A DNA stretch of 64,000 bases from positions 2,852,001 through 2,916,000 of the forward strand of contig NZ_CP102798.1 of assembly GCF_028356935.1 (NCBI RefSeq), written 5' to 3'. Positions 9,161 to 18,325 of the stretch are shown piece after piece (position 1 is the stretch's first letter; each line of letters starts with the position of its first letter). The translations under genes were made by a program, and so were the position numbers. The stretch comes from Lysinibacillus sp. OF-1 (GTDB taxonomy: Bacteria; Bacillota; Bacilli; Bacillales_A; Planococcaceae). Under the pieces are notes generated by a model, which saw only the letters and a program-made list of their open reading frames with translations, searched no databases and had not been told where the DNA came from.

Positions 9161-9189
9161 AAATATCCCCTCAAACAAAGGGGATATTT
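9161..9189 (-). terminator. Hairpin between aroQ and the yqhR-like gene
   Basis: Perfect arms AAATATCCCC / GGGGATATTT with a 9-base loop, 8 bp after the stop of the yqhR-like gene. The T tract is short. Confidence 0.7.
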
Positions 9190-9196
9190 TGTACCA

Positions 9197-9622
9197 TTAA
9201 CTGCCTTTTTGTGCTGTATGCTCCTTCTGATGAAAATTGGCCGTTTCCAACAAGAAACGTAATAGACAGACAACAATCACTATAAATGGAATGGACAGTT
9301 TTTTAAAGGACGTCAGTTGTAATGGTAGATCTAAAGCAATCCACTCCAATGTAATAGTCACAAGAAGACCTAGCAGCAGTGATGAAAAGAAAGCTGGAAT
9401 GATATAGACATAGCGCATGGTCATATATAAAAATAAGCCGATGATAAACAGCAGAAAGATAAAGAAGGTCCATTGAAATAATTTAGAGCTATCTTCAAAC
9501 CAATTCCACTTTTTATAAAACCCAATCGGATGCCATTTAATAAGATGGAAATAATGTAAACCCTTTAAGCACAGCGCTAAAACAAGCGCATTTACAAGTG
9601 CGGTAATCGTCGCTACTTTCAT
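9197..9622 (-). CDS. yqhR: YqhR-like membrane protein
   Basis: 141 residues with four hydrophobic segments (about 5-25, 48-68, 72-96, 108-126). No enzymatic motif. Of the two consecutive ATG codons, the second (9622) has the better distance from AGGAGG. Assignment to YqhR rests on size, topology and position: it is divergent from yqhQ and beside aroQ as in B. subtilis. Function unknown. Confidence 0.75.
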   Translation of the reverse strand: MKVATITALVNALVLALCLKGLHYFHLIKWHPIGFYKKWNWFEDSSKLFQWTFFIFLLFIIGLFLYMTMRYVYIIPAFFSSLLLGLLVTITLEWIALDLPLQLTSFKKLSIPFIVIVVCLLRFLLETANFHQKEHTAQKGS

Positions 9623-9772
9623 CATCTAACCTCCTTTTTGCACACTAATGTTTTCCTGAAATGTACGATTAGTGTAGCCATATAGAAAATTTACTATGCG
9701 TAACTGTAGAGGTTTTTCACTAAATTTAGTACAATGGTACAGTTGAAATATATAAAGAGAGTGGTGTTAGCC

Positions 9773-10705
9773 TTGAGCAATTCACCTGTATACGGGGGAC
9801 AAGCACAATTAGAAGGTGTGATGTTCGGAGGAAAGGAACATACTGTTACAGCCATTCGTCGTAACGATGATTCCATTGATTATTATCATTTTAAAAAAGT
9901 TCAAAAGCCTATTTTACAAAAGCTCAAAAAAATTCCATTTGTACGAGGCGTTGTAGCGCTCATTGAGTCGGCTGGCTTAGGCTCTCGTCACATGCAATTT
10001 GCAGGGGATCGTTATGATGTGACACCTGGCGAAGAAGAAGATCATAAAGAAGAAGGTTCCAAACTTCAGATGATACTTGGAGTTGCTGTAGTAGGTATTC
10101 TTTCCTTTTTATTCGGAAAATTTGCCTTTACATTAATTCCTGTTTTTATAGCAGATTTTTTCTCAAAATGGATTGAAGGGAAAACGGGACAAATTCTACT
10201 AGAGAGTGGTATTAAACTCCTTTTACTGCTAGCCTACTTATACTTTATCTCATTAACCCCTCTGATTAAGCGAGTATTTCAGTATCATGGTGCCGAGCAT
10301 AAAGTCATTAACTGTTATGAGGCTGGCTTAGACATCACAGTAAAAAACGTTCAAGCTCAATCACGTCTGCACTATCGTTGTGGCAGTAGCTTCATTCTGT
10401 TCACAGTGTTTGTCGGCATGTTTTTATATTTCTTTGTACCAACTGACCCACTGTGGCTTCGTATTTTAGATCGGATTCTATTAATTCCTGTTGTACTCGG
10501 TATTTCATTTGAAGTATTACAAGCGACAAATGCTTGCCGCAATATCCCAGTGTTGCGTTTCCTTGGCTACCCTGGCTTATGGCTTCAATTACTGACAACT
10601 CGTGAACCAAAGGACGATCAAGTAGAAGTAGCAATTGCTTCCTTTAATATGCTACGTCAAGTAGAGCAGCAACCTGAAATTGCTGCAACATTGAACCATG
10701 AATAA
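9773..10705 (+). CDS. yqhQ: YqhQ, DUF1385 membrane protein
   Basis: About 310 residues. N-terminal VYGGQAQLEGVMFGGKEH is the family signature. The central motif FQYHGAEHKVINCYEAG and RCGSSFILF are also characteristic, with several membrane segments around 110-170 and 215-270. A longer frame opens at ATG 9734, but TACAAT at 9730-9735 looks like a -10 element, so that ATG would not be transcribed. The TTG at 9773, just before the conserved N-terminus, fits better. A strong terminator follows. Molecular function unknown. Confidence 0.88.
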   Translation: MSNSPVYGGQAQLEGVMFGGKEHTVTAIRRNDDSIDYYHFKKVQKPILQKLKKIPFVRGVVALIESAGLGSRHMQFAGDRYDVTPGEEEDHKEEGSKLQMILGVAVVGILSFLFGKFAFTLIPVFIADFFSKWIEGKTGQILLESGIKLLLLLAYLYFISLTPLIKRVFQYHGAEHKVINCYEAGLDITVKNVQAQSRLHYRCGSSFILFTVFVGMFLYFFVPTDPLWLRILDRILLIPVVLGISFEVLQATNACRNIPVLRFLGYPGLWLQLLTTREPKDDQVEVAIASFNMLRQVEQQPEIAATLNHE

Positions 10706-10708
10706 TAG

Positions 10709-10747
10709 AACAGGCAGTCCCAACAAGTGTTGAGGCTGCCTGTTTTA
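10709..10747 (+). terminator. Terminator of yqhQ
   Basis: Arms AACAGGCAG / CTGCCTGTT with a nested inner stem, followed by TTTATATT. It probably also serves the convergent membrane gene. Confidence 0.85.
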
Positions 10748-10757
10748 TATTATTGCT

Positions 10758-11228
10758 CTATTTAGTATAAATAAGTGCAGTAAACAGCCCTATTAAATTT
10801 GGTAAGATACTGAAAACTAAAAACAGCCAATTATTCGTCATGATGGAGATGCTTGTAAAAATAAGAATGGACGCAGCAATAATACCTATGCCCAGCTTCA
10901 CTCGAGAAAGCTGAAACGGGATGGGACTAAACATGTTGATGGTCAAAACTCCCCCAATTATCCCCCAACTCCCTAAGTGCACTAAAAGAATACTACCTAA
11001 AACCATTGCTGCATTCAATTCAATGCCAAATACAATGAGTGTAAAGAAAATATAAATCGCCGCTAATGTCACATACCACGAATAGGATTTCGCTTTTTGC
11101 CAAATATAGTCGTGTAGCTCATCTAAACCTCTGTTTTTCTTCGCCTTACTCCGTCCTAACCACCAGCCTAAAATTCCACAAGTCATTCCTCCATACAACC
11201 CGATGATTCCCCCGATAGAAATCTCCAT
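10758..11228 (-). CDS. Membrane protein paired with an HTH regulator
   Basis: 156 residues, four or five hydrophobic segments: GIIGLYGGMTCGILGWWLG at the N-terminus, a basic loop RSKAKKNRGLDELHDYIW, then about 52-70, 78-98, 110-130 and 135-153. The family was not identified with certainty; it resembles small membrane proteins (DUF3796/DUF2178 type) commonly encoded with a short Xre-like regulator. The ATG at 11228 overlaps the regulator stop (TGATG) and has AGGAGGGG upstream, so the pair is translationally coupled. Confidence 0.65.
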   Translation of the reverse strand: MEISIGGIIGLYGGMTCGILGWWLGRSKAKKNRGLDELHDYIWQKAKSYSWYVTLAAIYIFFTLIVFGIELNAAMVLGSILLVHLGSWGIIGGVLTINMFSPIPFQLSRVKLGIGIIAASILIFTSISIMTNNWLFLVFSILPNLIGLFTALIYTK

Positions 11229-11434
11229 CACTCCATCCCCTCCTCTTCGAATATAAACACTTCTTCAATTGTGCAATTGAAAGCTTTTGAAATATTGTAG
11301 GCGAGTTCTAAAGATGGATTGAATTTCTCCGATTCAATTGCAATGATTGATTGTCGCGAGACGCCAACTACTTTAGACAACTCCTCCTGCGTAATCTTTT
11401 TCGATTTCCGAAATTCACGAATTCTATTTTTCAT
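11228..11434 (-). CDS. Small Xre-family HTH transcriptional regulator
   Basis: 68 residues, essentially only the DNA-binding domain: IREFRKSKKITQEELSKVVG, VSRQSIIAIESEKFNPSLEL and AFNCTIEEVFIFEE, the pattern of the YozG/YgzD-like single-domain regulators. AGGAGG upstream of ATG. It is co-transcribed with the membrane gene, and the promoter region carries three copies of a GTAAAGT-N2-ACTTTAC palindrome that is most simply its own operator set. Confidence 0.92.
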   Translation of the reverse strand: MKNRIREFRKSKKITQEELSKVVGVSRQSIIAIESEKFNPSLELAYNISKAFNCTIEEVFIFEEEGME

Positions 11435-11452
11435 AAAGCCTCCTCGTTAAAT

Positions 11453-11525
11453 GTAAAGTAAACTGTACATTTTTTTAATAAGTAAAGTTTACTTTACACC
11501 ATTTCATATGTCAAGTTGACTTTAC
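11453..11525 (-). promoter_or_regulatory. Three evenly spaced operator palindromes
   Basis: Copies at 11453-11468 (GTAAAGT-AA-ACTGTAC), 11482-11497 (GTAAAGT-TT-ACTTTAC, perfect) and 11510-11525 (GTCAAGT-TG-ACTTTAC). Centres are 29 and 28 bp apart, close to three helical turns, so the sites lie on about the same face. They sit between the HTH gene start and upstream DNA, as expected for autoregulation. Confidence 0.75.
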
Positions 11526-11735
11526 AATTTAGTTTTCGTTTAAACAATACAGGAATTCTTATGAAGAACGATCAGGAGACATAGTGAGGGCTATAATTAG
11601 AAAAGACACCACACGCTAATTTTGAAAAATGTAGTCAGTTTGTGAAGAAAAGCATCCACCTCCATTTAATAGTTCCACCTCTATCGTATCTATCTGCACT
11701 GTGAAATAAAGTTAAATTCCAAAATAAGGAATATA

Positions 11736-11774
11736 AAAAGCGTGTTTTGAATGATAATCAAAACACGCTTTTTT
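11736..11774 (-). terminator. Terminator downstream of the esterase gene
   Basis: Arms AAAAAGCGTGTTTTGA / TCAAAACACGCTTTTTT, short loop, T or A runs on both sides, so it can work in both directions. The preceding stretch from 11526 shows no gene. Confidence 0.85.
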
Positions 11775-11814
11775 ATAGGATTCTTCCGCACCTATTCCTT
11801 TAGTGTTAACTCGC

Positions 11815-12753
11815 CTATTTCAACACTCTACTATGAATTATATTTATAATTTTCTGTTGAGCATCTAGAGCTTCAGGGATAGGCATCACAACAAACACAT
11901 GATTCATTTGAGGATAAACAAAGGTAGTGATGTCAATGCCTTGTTCGGTTAGTTGTTCATCAAATTTTATGGCATCTGGATATAAACTTTCATGTGTTCC
12001 AATAAAATGAGTAATCTTCCCAAGTCCTTGAAAATCACCGTAAATAGGACTAATCAATGGGTCCTTTAGATCTTTATCAGCAGCCCATATCTTTGTAATG
12101 ACTTCCATTCCTTCACTAGCTAACATTGGGTCCTTTTCTTCATATTCAAGTATCTGAGGATTTTCTAAACTCATATCAACACATGCTGATAGTAAAATAA
12201 TATCTTGGGGTTGAGGTAGATGGTTCTGCTTCAAAAGTTGGACCAGACCAAGTGCTATATTTCCACCTGCCGAATCTCCGATAATGGTCAATTGATTAGA
12301 ACTTTCAACCGTTTTTAAAATTTCTTTATAGAAATTGAGCATTTTTTGGAAGGTGTCATGATGGTTAAAATGAGGTACTTTCGGATAAATGGGCGCAATA
12401 ACTTTTGCATTTAACGATTGTGCCATCTTATCCATGAATAACCAATGTAAACTTAAAGGCTGATTCGTCCAAGCACCACCATGTATATAGAGAATAACTT
12501 TTTGCTTCAAGGACTTTTGGTCATTTAAAGTGAAGACCTGCATAGCCTCAAAGGTTTGCTCCTCCATATCACTTATAAATTGAACATCTTCCCCTATAAC
12601 ATAAAGCTGACTATTTTCAGTTCCCCTCTGCTCAATAAACTGTTTAGCATTTTCAATACTAGAAAAACTCTTTTTATTACTTTGCGCAAATAGCCATTTT
12701 TCAAATTGAACACTTTCTTCAGAACGATCTCCGCTAAAAATTTCTACAGTCAT
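11815..12753 (-). CDS. Alpha/beta hydrolase, hormone-sensitive-lipase type esterase
   Basis: Cytosolic esterase, about 312 residues. Oxyanion motif YIHGGAW near residue 87, nucleophile elbow GDSAGGN near 163, acid in GTHESLYPDA near 255 and catalytic His in PQMNHVF near 285, in the family order. No signal peptide. The frame opens at 12786, but GGGGAG precedes the ATG at 12753 (MTVEIFSGD), the better start. A single gene with its own terminator; substrate unknown. Confidence 0.9.
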   Translation of the reverse strand: MTVEIFSGDRSEESVQFEKWLFAQSNKKSFSSIENAKQFIEQRGTENSQLYVIGEDVQFISDMEEQTFEAMQVFTLNDQKSLKQKVILYIHGGAWTNQPLSLHWLFMDKMAQSLNAKVIAPIYPKVPHFNHHDTFQKMLNFYKEILKTVESSNQLTIIGDSAGGNIALGLVQLLKQNHLPQPQDIILLSACVDMSLENPQILEYEEKDPMLASEGMEVITKIWAADKDLKDPLISPIYGDFQGLGKITHFIGTHESLYPDAIKFDEQLTEQGIDITTFVYPQMNHVFVVMPIPEALDAQQKIINIIHSRVLK

Positions 12754-12953
12754 TTTTTTCTCCCCTTTAAGTTTCATCACGCACATAGATTGATAAGAGC
12801 CATGTATCAGAAGCTTTCACACGTACTATAATCTATACCGTATCATAGAGACAAACCTGCATCCGTTAAATAAAATATTTTTTTCGTACTCTATGTTAAT
12901 TCCACAGTATGTCGTATACTCCTTCAACATCCATCGTATTTAAATGAAAATAA

Positions 12954-12986
12954 AAAATACCATGCTGATTGCCAACATGGTATTTT
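12954..12986 (-). terminator. Terminator of the secreted lipase gene
   Basis: Arms AAAATACCATG / CATGGTATTTT with an 11-base loop, about 100 bp beyond the lipase stop. Confidence 0.75.
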
Positions 12987-13082
12987 CATCTTTATTTAAA
13001 CAAGTAACTCATTAATAACTTTTTAACTGTCTGATTATCAATTTGGCATCCAGCCGTTGCTAAAGATATGTTTTCAAGTTTT

Positions 13083-14639
13083 TTATTTTATATACTTAGA
13101 ACGAACAACAGTCCTTTTGTATGGCTCACCTTGTAACGTTTCACCTGAAATATTTAAAGTTATATTATATACACCTGACTTTTTATTTTCTGGAAAATTC
13201 ACCATAAAGTTTTGCTGATTAACCTTTTGCGTCTGTAGAGAAGAAGCAATATCTTTCCCTGTTGGATCCAGTACTCGTACATCGAAGGTAAGTTTTTGTA
13301 ATTGGTCATTAGCTTGCATTGTCACGATATTATTCGTTTCTAATGATACTGTTGGAATACTTACCTTAATCAAAGATGGGCCCCCATGTTGAACTGCCAG
13401 TAAAAACGCATTATCTTCTGCCTGCGTGCTTATATTTATCTTCCATTCCCCAATCTCAGAAATAACCCCAGTAAATGTATGAGGTACTACGCCATTAAAG
13501 AAGGAGGCTTCATCCAATGATTGGATTGTTTGGTTGGTATATTTTTTTTCTGAAGGAGATACTAACTCTATCTTATCGCTAGTTAACCCTGTCCATAATT
13601 TAACATTATCGAGCGCAGTATCCACATAAAAAGAATGTGTCACATCATTTGACGATTGTAACTTCCCTCCGTAAAAATAATGAGAAACATCCAACTCTTG
13701 AAACATATCAGATTGAGAAAAGTATTCTTGGTTCATCATGATACGATCTGTAGAAGCAGACTGTAGATACTGTTCCAATCTTGAAAATACCGCAGATCCC
13801 ATTCGAATATTGTCATGGTCAAGTGAGGGATCGGTAAATAAATGTGTTCCGTAAGATAATTTAGTGCTTGCCTCTTTGACTAATCCATCATTTGGATCGG
13901 AAAGATATAGACCACCCATCCAGAGTGCCGATAGAAATGGTCCTGTATTAGTACCAGCCATTGTATAATAGTTGTTCTTGCTAACATTGGGGTGATTGTC
14001 TATTAGTGAGCGAAAATATTCCATTTCCCCAACTTGAAGTGAATAAGTTCCATCATCTTTTTCACCGAGTAATGTAGCTAGCCAACCTGCCCACCAGCTA
14101 TATGCAAGATCAGCTAACTCTGATCCATAATGAGGGGATCCTAAAGTAAACACCCTCCCAACGTACGGATGAGCATTATGAAGAACTAATGCTGCTTGGG
14201 TATCAGGCCCACCCTTGCTATGGGCAATTATATTTAATTTTTTTCCGTGAAAATGTTGATTGATTTCTTTTAACATAGAGGCTAATAATTTTCCATTATC
14301 GTATTGACTATAAGAACCTTTACCTGCCGAATCGTATAATTGAACAAATACCGTTTGATACCCTGCTTCATAAGCTTTTGTATACATATCATTAAGACCG
14401 TGATATTCTGTATTGCCATACCAACTTGTAGAGTTACCGTTTTTCCCTTGAACGAAAACAAGAGGTGGCTTATTCAAATCAACATTAGGTGGAGTATTTC
14501 CTAGAAACCACTCTCCAGGTGTAAAGCTTTCACCTGGTGGCTTCAATCCATAAGGTTCAATCGTGTTTGAGGCAAAAACATCTGGAGTAGAAAAAAGCAT
14601 AATTGTAACCATTACTAATAAAGAAAGTATTTTTTTCAA
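13083..14639 (-). CDS. Secreted lipase/esterase with C-terminal accessory region
   Basis: 518 residues. N-terminal signal peptide (MKKILSLLVMVTIMLFSTPDVFAS, Ala-x-Ala-like cleavage near residue 24). The catalytic alpha/beta hydrolase part spans about 50-300 with PPLVFVQGKNG (oxyanion region), nucleophile IAHSKGG near 143, TLGSPHYGSELADL near 168, and likely acid/His in SDPNDGLV and LDHDNI. The remaining 200 residues look like two beta-rich domains, perhaps for surface or substrate binding. AGGAGG precedes ATG. Probably an exported triacylglycerol lipase; the exact family is uncertain. Confidence 0.85.
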   Translation of the reverse strand: MKKILSLLVMVTIMLFSTPDVFASNTIEPYGLKPPGESFTPGEWFLGNTPPNVDLNKPPLVFVQGKNGNSTSWYGNTEYHGLNDMYTKAYEAGYQTVFVQLYDSAGKGSYSQYDNGKLLASMLKEINQHFHGKKLNIIAHSKGGPDTQAALVLHNAHPYVGRVFTLGSPHYGSELADLAYSWWAGWLATLLGEKDDGTYSLQVGEMEYFRSLIDNHPNVSKNNYYTMAGTNTGPFLSALWMGGLYLSDPNDGLVKEASTKLSYGTHLFTDPSLDHDNIRMGSAVFSRLEQYLQSASTDRIMMNQEYFSQSDMFQELDVSHYFYGGKLQSSNDVTHSFYVDTALDNVKLWTGLTSDKIELVSPSEKKYTNQTIQSLDEASFFNGVVPHTFTGVISEIGEWKINISTQAEDNAFLLAVQHGGPSLIKVSIPTVSLETNNIVTMQANDQLQKLTFDVRVLDPTGKDIASSLQTQKVNQQNFMVNFPENKKSGVYNITLNISGETLQGEPYKRTVVRSKYIK

Positions 14640-14925
14640 ATTGTTTTCCTCCTAATCATTATAGATCAAGTGCGTAAAGCTGTAGAAAAGCAATTTATAA
14701 TTCTAAAAAACTGGTGTTGAATAACAGCTATTAATGCTAATTTTCAAGCAGCAACCAACTAACCCCACCTTCCCTTTATACTAATATTCTATAAAAAGGA
14801 AAAGACTTCCTTCTAATTTAGACAAAAAAATATCATTATCTTACTTCGGTTAAGCCTCACTTAGAGAAGCAGCGAGATAGATTGTGTTAGCAAATAAAAT
14901 AGCATAGAGCGAAATGGCCAATATT
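14640..14925. other. Non-coding stretch upstream of the lipase gene
   Basis: AT-rich region that should hold the lipase promoter. No convincing gene, terminator or promoter pair was found. Confidence 0.4.
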
Positions 14926-15060
14926 CAACACCATATGTTCATATAAACGAACCTAAGTCCTTAATTCTCATTTATTAACACCCTCTTCTCGCGCAATATG
15001 ATGGATGCTTTCTTGTCCATTTATATAACGTAGTACGGTTTTTATTTTCTTATTGATCAT
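14926..15060 (-). pseudogene. Remnant of an IS3-type transposase OrfA
   Basis: ATG at 15060 begins a 30-codon frame (IKTVLRYINGQESIHHIARE, EEGVNK) like the helix-turn-helix N-terminus of IS3/IS150 OrfA proteins. It stops at 14968. A shifted frame continues with ELRT-stop-VRLYEH, where the stop replaces the expected Trp of the usual WV-x-Y motif. No terminal repeats or OrfB part remain. Different from the intact IS3 element at 57136-58639. Confidence 0.55.
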
Positions 15061-15073
15061 AAAAACACCCCAT

Positions 15074-15100
15074 AAAAGCTAGATTTTGTGTCTAGCTTTT
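15074..15100. terminator. Hairpin beside the IS3 remnant
   Basis: Arms AAAAGCTAGA / TCTAGCTTTT with a 7-base loop; T runs on both strands. Either a terminator or the end structure of the lost element. Confidence 0.55.
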
Positions 15101-15181
15101 ACGGGTCAGAAGGTACTAGATTGTATTATTTCAACATATATGTACCAGTTAATAATAAACCTCCATCAAAGAATAAACACC

Positions 15182-15239
15182 CTATGTAAGCAAGCAAACT
15201 AGTCCAATTTTGAAATGGCTAGTTTGAACACTTACATAG
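15182..15239 (-). repeat. 58-bp imperfect inverted repeat downstream of trhO
   Basis: Outer arms CTATGTAAG / CTTACATAG and inner arms CAAACTAG / CTAGTTTG enclose a short loop. It would fold into a long hairpin about 65 bp after the trhO stop. It could be a terminator or a small mobile repeat; no second copy was noticed in the window. Confidence 0.5.
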
Positions 15240-15303
15240 AGTGCTTTAGGTCCCTCTAAATAGTTGGTTGAGGTTATGGAAGCTATTTAATTTAGAAAGC
15301 TTT

Positions 15304-16251
15304 TCATACTAATTCTTGTAACGCCTCAATTGCTTGAGCTACTTGCTCTTCTGTTAAATTGTGACGCACGATGTAGCGGTTGCGCGCATGCTTTGTACAT
15401 TCGATTGTACAGCCACCTAAATGCTTTGCTTCATTTTCTTCAGATGCAATGATTTGTTTGTTACATTCAGGGTTTGCACAGTTAATGTAACGTTCACAAG
15501 GTTCACCGTCATAGTGATCACGACCGATAATCACATGCTCTACTTGATTGATTGGCACCGTTAAACGCTCATCAAATACGTACATTTGACCGTCCCATAA
15601 TTGGCCTTTCGCAACAGGGTCTTTTCCGTATGTTGCAACACCGCCATGTAATTGACCAACATCCCCAAAGCCTTCACGTTTCATCCAGCCCGAAAACTTC
15701 TCACAGCGAATCCCGCCCGTACAATAGGTTAAAACATTTTTCCCTTCGAACAGCTCGCGGTTTGCACGTACCCATTCCGGTGTATCACGGAAGTTTTGTA
15801 CATCTGGTCGAATCGCGCCACGAAAATGGCCGACATCGTACTCATACGTGTTACGCACATCTAATACTACTGTATTGTCATCTTGCATTTCAGCAAGGAA
15901 TTGTTCTGGTGACAGGTAGCGACCTGTTAATTCATGTGGGTTAACGTCTTCTTCTAAGCCTAAGTTTACTAACTCAGGTCGTGGGCGTACGTGCATTTTT
16001 TTGAATGTATGCTCTTCTACTGCATCAATTTTGAAGACTATACCTTCAAATAATGAGTCAGCTTGCATGTTTGCCATGTATTGCTCTGTCTGCTCAATCG
16101 TACCTGAAACAGTACCGTTAATGCCCTCGTTGGCTACTAAAATACGACCTTTTAAACCGATTTCTTTACACATTGCTAAGTGCGTTGCTGAAAACGCAGC
16201 TGGATCTTCAATCTTCGTGTAATGGTAATATAATAAAACTTGATAATTCAT
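15304..16251 (-). CDS. trhO: tRNA uridine(34) hydroxylase (rhodanese family)
   Basis: Oxygen-dependent hydroxylation of uridine 34 in tRNA, toward 5-methoxyuridine. 315 residues with the family architecture: N-terminal acylphosphatase-like domain ([15 protein letters not shown]), a rhodanese domain at about 125-225 ([16 protein letters not shown], active-site loop [31 protein letters not shown]), and a C-terminal Cys-rich region ([26 protein letters not shown]). ATG start. Monocistronic by context. Confidence 0.95.
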   Translation of the reverse strand: MNYQVLLYYHYTKIEDPAAFSATHLAMCKEIGLKGRILVANEGINGTVSGTIEQTEQYMANMQADSLFEGIVFKIDAVEEHTFKKMHVRPRPELVNLGLEEDVNPHELTGRYLSPEQFLAEMQDDNTVVLDVRNTYEYDVGHFRGAIRPDVQNFRDTPEWVRANRELFEGKNVLTYCTGGIRCEKFSGWMKREGFGDVGQLHGGVATYGKDPVAKGQLWDGQMYVFDERLTVPINQVEHVIIGRDHYDGEPCERYINCANPECNKQIIASEENEAKHLGGCTIECTKHARNRYIVRHNLTEEQVAQAIEALQELV

Positions 16252-16553
16252 TGTTTTCCACCTATCATTTCAATATTTGCAGGATATTCCTGATAGTGTC
16301 TTTTACGACCTATTAACCATAAAGGATAATCATTTAATATGCTATCGGTAATTAGACTGAAATGGGCATAAATATTATTTTTAAAGAATTTGTGAATTGG
16401 TCAGTGGACTTTTTTTTATAAAAAAGTGTTATTCCACAATCTGGTCCTTAAATGGAAAAAGACACACTCCTTATGAAAGAAATGCACCTGTTAACGGAGG
16501 ATTGTTAGCCAACTTCAGTACTAAATAACTGAGAAATTGAGTAATTCGTGCTT
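16252..16553. other. Spacer upstream of trhO
   Basis: 302 bp without a credible gene. It should contain the trhO promoter on the minus strand; no clear promoter or hairpin recognised. Confidence 0.4.
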
Positions 16554-16826
16554 TTATTCAGGGAATCTCCAAATAAAATACATCGCGTATATACTCAAAA
16601 TTATACCAAGTAAAAAGAATCCCGATTTTATGATATTTTCCTTTTTGAAGGAAATTTCACTGTATTCGGCATAGCTTAATATCATATAGAGAATGGCTGG
16701 TGTAAAGATGACTATTGCAACCCAATGTTGCTGAAAATTAACTCTTAACGCAGGGTTAAATACAGGCAAAAAGAATAATAAACCTAATAAAGCCCCTAAA
16801 GCATAGCCTTTTAAATATTTTTTCAT
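16554..16826 (-). CDS. Small three-helix membrane protein
   Basis: 90 residues, basic N-terminus (MKKYLKGYA), membrane segments at about 8-26, 35-55 and 68-87, joined by NFQQHW and SEISFKKENIIKSG loops. The ATG at 16826 has AAAGGA at the right distance; the preceding TTG codon is too close. No family recognised. It stands alone between trhO and nrdJ. Confidence 0.6.
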   Translation of the reverse strand: MKKYLKGYALGALLGLLFFLPVFNPALRVNFQQHWVAIVIFTPAILYMILSYAEYSEISFKKENIIKSGFFLLGIILSIYAMYFIWRFPE

Positions 16827-17081
16827 CAAAGTTTGTCCTTTCTTATAGGAATTTTTTAATTGCCCCTTCAGAATCTAGATGCTTTGCTTCAAGCAATGTA
16901 GTAGAGCCTTTTTCTACTTAAACTAAACCACTCTTTCTATAGCAAGTAAAATTCGGCAGCTATAATTTGATAATTACTTTTCAATTTTGGGGATGAAAAT
17001 GCTAAAGAGAAAATATGCACAAGCATTTCTCGATACTAATAAAAGGCCCTTTAACGGAAGAACCTTTTCACGATGAAAACA

Positions 17082-17111
17082 CCCCTTTAGATATATGAAT
17101 ATCCAAAGGGG
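17082..17111 (-). terminator. Terminator of nrdJ
   Basis: Arms CCCCTTTGGATAT / ATATCTAAAGGGG with a 4-base loop and a downstream TGTTTTC on the minus strand, 87 bp beyond the nrdJ stop. Confidence 0.75.
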
Positions 17112-17197
17112 CGTAGCTTCGTAACATTTTTATAAATGTCGCGACTTTATTTTAAACTTTGTATCTGTTTGATAAACATCGTGACTGTAATTCAAAT

Positions 17198-18325
17198 CTA
17201 CAGACCACATTTTAACTGTGCACCACAGTTTGTACATGTATTACAGCCACCCATTTCTTCGACTGTTCCTTTACGACAAACAGGGCATGTATTCCCTACA
17301 TCTGAGCCGATAACCGTTGTAGACTCTAATGCTTGAATTGTGTCTACTAATACGACTGGACGTTTTGTATGCTCTTCTACTAATTCTTCTTCAAATGATA
17401 ATTGATCCATATCATTTTCTTCCGCTTTTAGTGTAAGAACTTGTGAATCACGGCTACCATCCACATAGACCGTGCCACCTTTAGCGCCACCTTTATATAG
17501 TCGCTCGTATACTTTTTCTACTTGCTGTACTGTATAGCCTTTTGGTGCATTCACTGTTTTAGAAATGGATGAATCAATCCATTTTTGAATAATACATTGA
17601 ACATCGGCATGTGCTTCTGGTTTTAGCTCCATTGCTGTGACAAACCATTCAGGAAGCTCTTGCTCATTTACTTCAGGATGACGATCTAAATACTCTTTTA
17701 CAATTTCAGCCTTGACCTCAATAAATTTACCTAAACGACCAGAACGGTAGTACGTAAAAGAGAAGTATGGTTCAAGACCTGTCGCTACGCCTACCATCGT
17801 TCCTGTCGAACCCGTTGGCGCAACAGTTAGTAAGTGCGAGTTACGAATACCAGTCGCTAGAATTTGTTCTTTGATGTGAGCAGGCATTTTTTGCATAAAG
17901 CCTGTCTCTGTAAAGGCTTTACGTAAACGAGCTGTTTCTTCGTCAGTAGCACCTACTAAGAATGGGAAGCTACCACGTTCCTTTGCAAGCTCTGTAGACG
18001 CCTCATAGGCTGTTTCCGCAATTGTTTTAAAGATTTCATCGACTAAAGCATTACCTGCTTCTGAACCGTATTCCTTTTCACAGTAAATAAGTAAGTCTGC
18101 TAAGCCCATAACCCCTAAACCAACACGACGCTCACCAAGGGCTTGTACACGGTTCTCTTCTAGGAAGTAAGGAGTCGCATCAATAACGTTATCCTGCATG
18201 CGAACACCCACACGAACTGTTTCACGTAGTGCTTCGTAATCAACTGATTGATTTTCTTTATTCGCAAACTGTGCAAGGTTCACAGCTGCTAAGTTACACA
18301 CAGAGTATGGTGCAAGTGGTTGTTC
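17198..18325 (-). CDS. nrdJ: Class II ribonucleotide reductase, exon 3
   Basis: C-terminal 375 residues of the adenosylcobalamin-dependent reductase. It starts EQPLAPYSVCNLAAVNL: Glu is the catalytic Glu of the N-x-C-x-E active site whose Asn and Cys lie at the end of exon 2, and the Cys of SVCNL matches the second redox cysteine. PTGSTGTMVGVATGLEP is the phosphate/substrate loop. The tail CPVCRKGT...CNTCTNCG is the Cys-rich reductive/zinc end. An independent start is not expected: the first codon follows directly on the intron's terminal G. Confidence 0.95.
   Translation of the reverse strand, partial: EQPLAPYSVCNLAAVNLAQFANKENQSVDYEALRETVRVGVRMQDNVIDATPYFLEENRVQALGERRVGLGVMGLADLLIYCEKEYGSEAGNALVDEIFKTIAETAYEASTELAKERGSFPFLVGATDEETARLRKAFTETGFMQKMPAHIKEQILATGIRNSHLLTVAPTGSTGTMVGVATGLEPYFSFTYYRSGRLGKFIEVKAEIVKEYLDRHPEVNEQELPEWFVTAMELKPEAHADVQCIIQKWIDSSISKTVNAPKGYTVQQVEKVYERLYKGGAKGGTVYVDGSRDSQVLTLKAEENDMDQLSFEEELVEEHTKRPVVLVDTIQALESTTVIGSDVGNTCPVCRKGTVEEMGGCNTCTNCGAQLKCGL

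Noticed and set aside
15552-15944. 130-codon plus-strand frame
   Set aside because: Antisense to the conserved middle of trhO.
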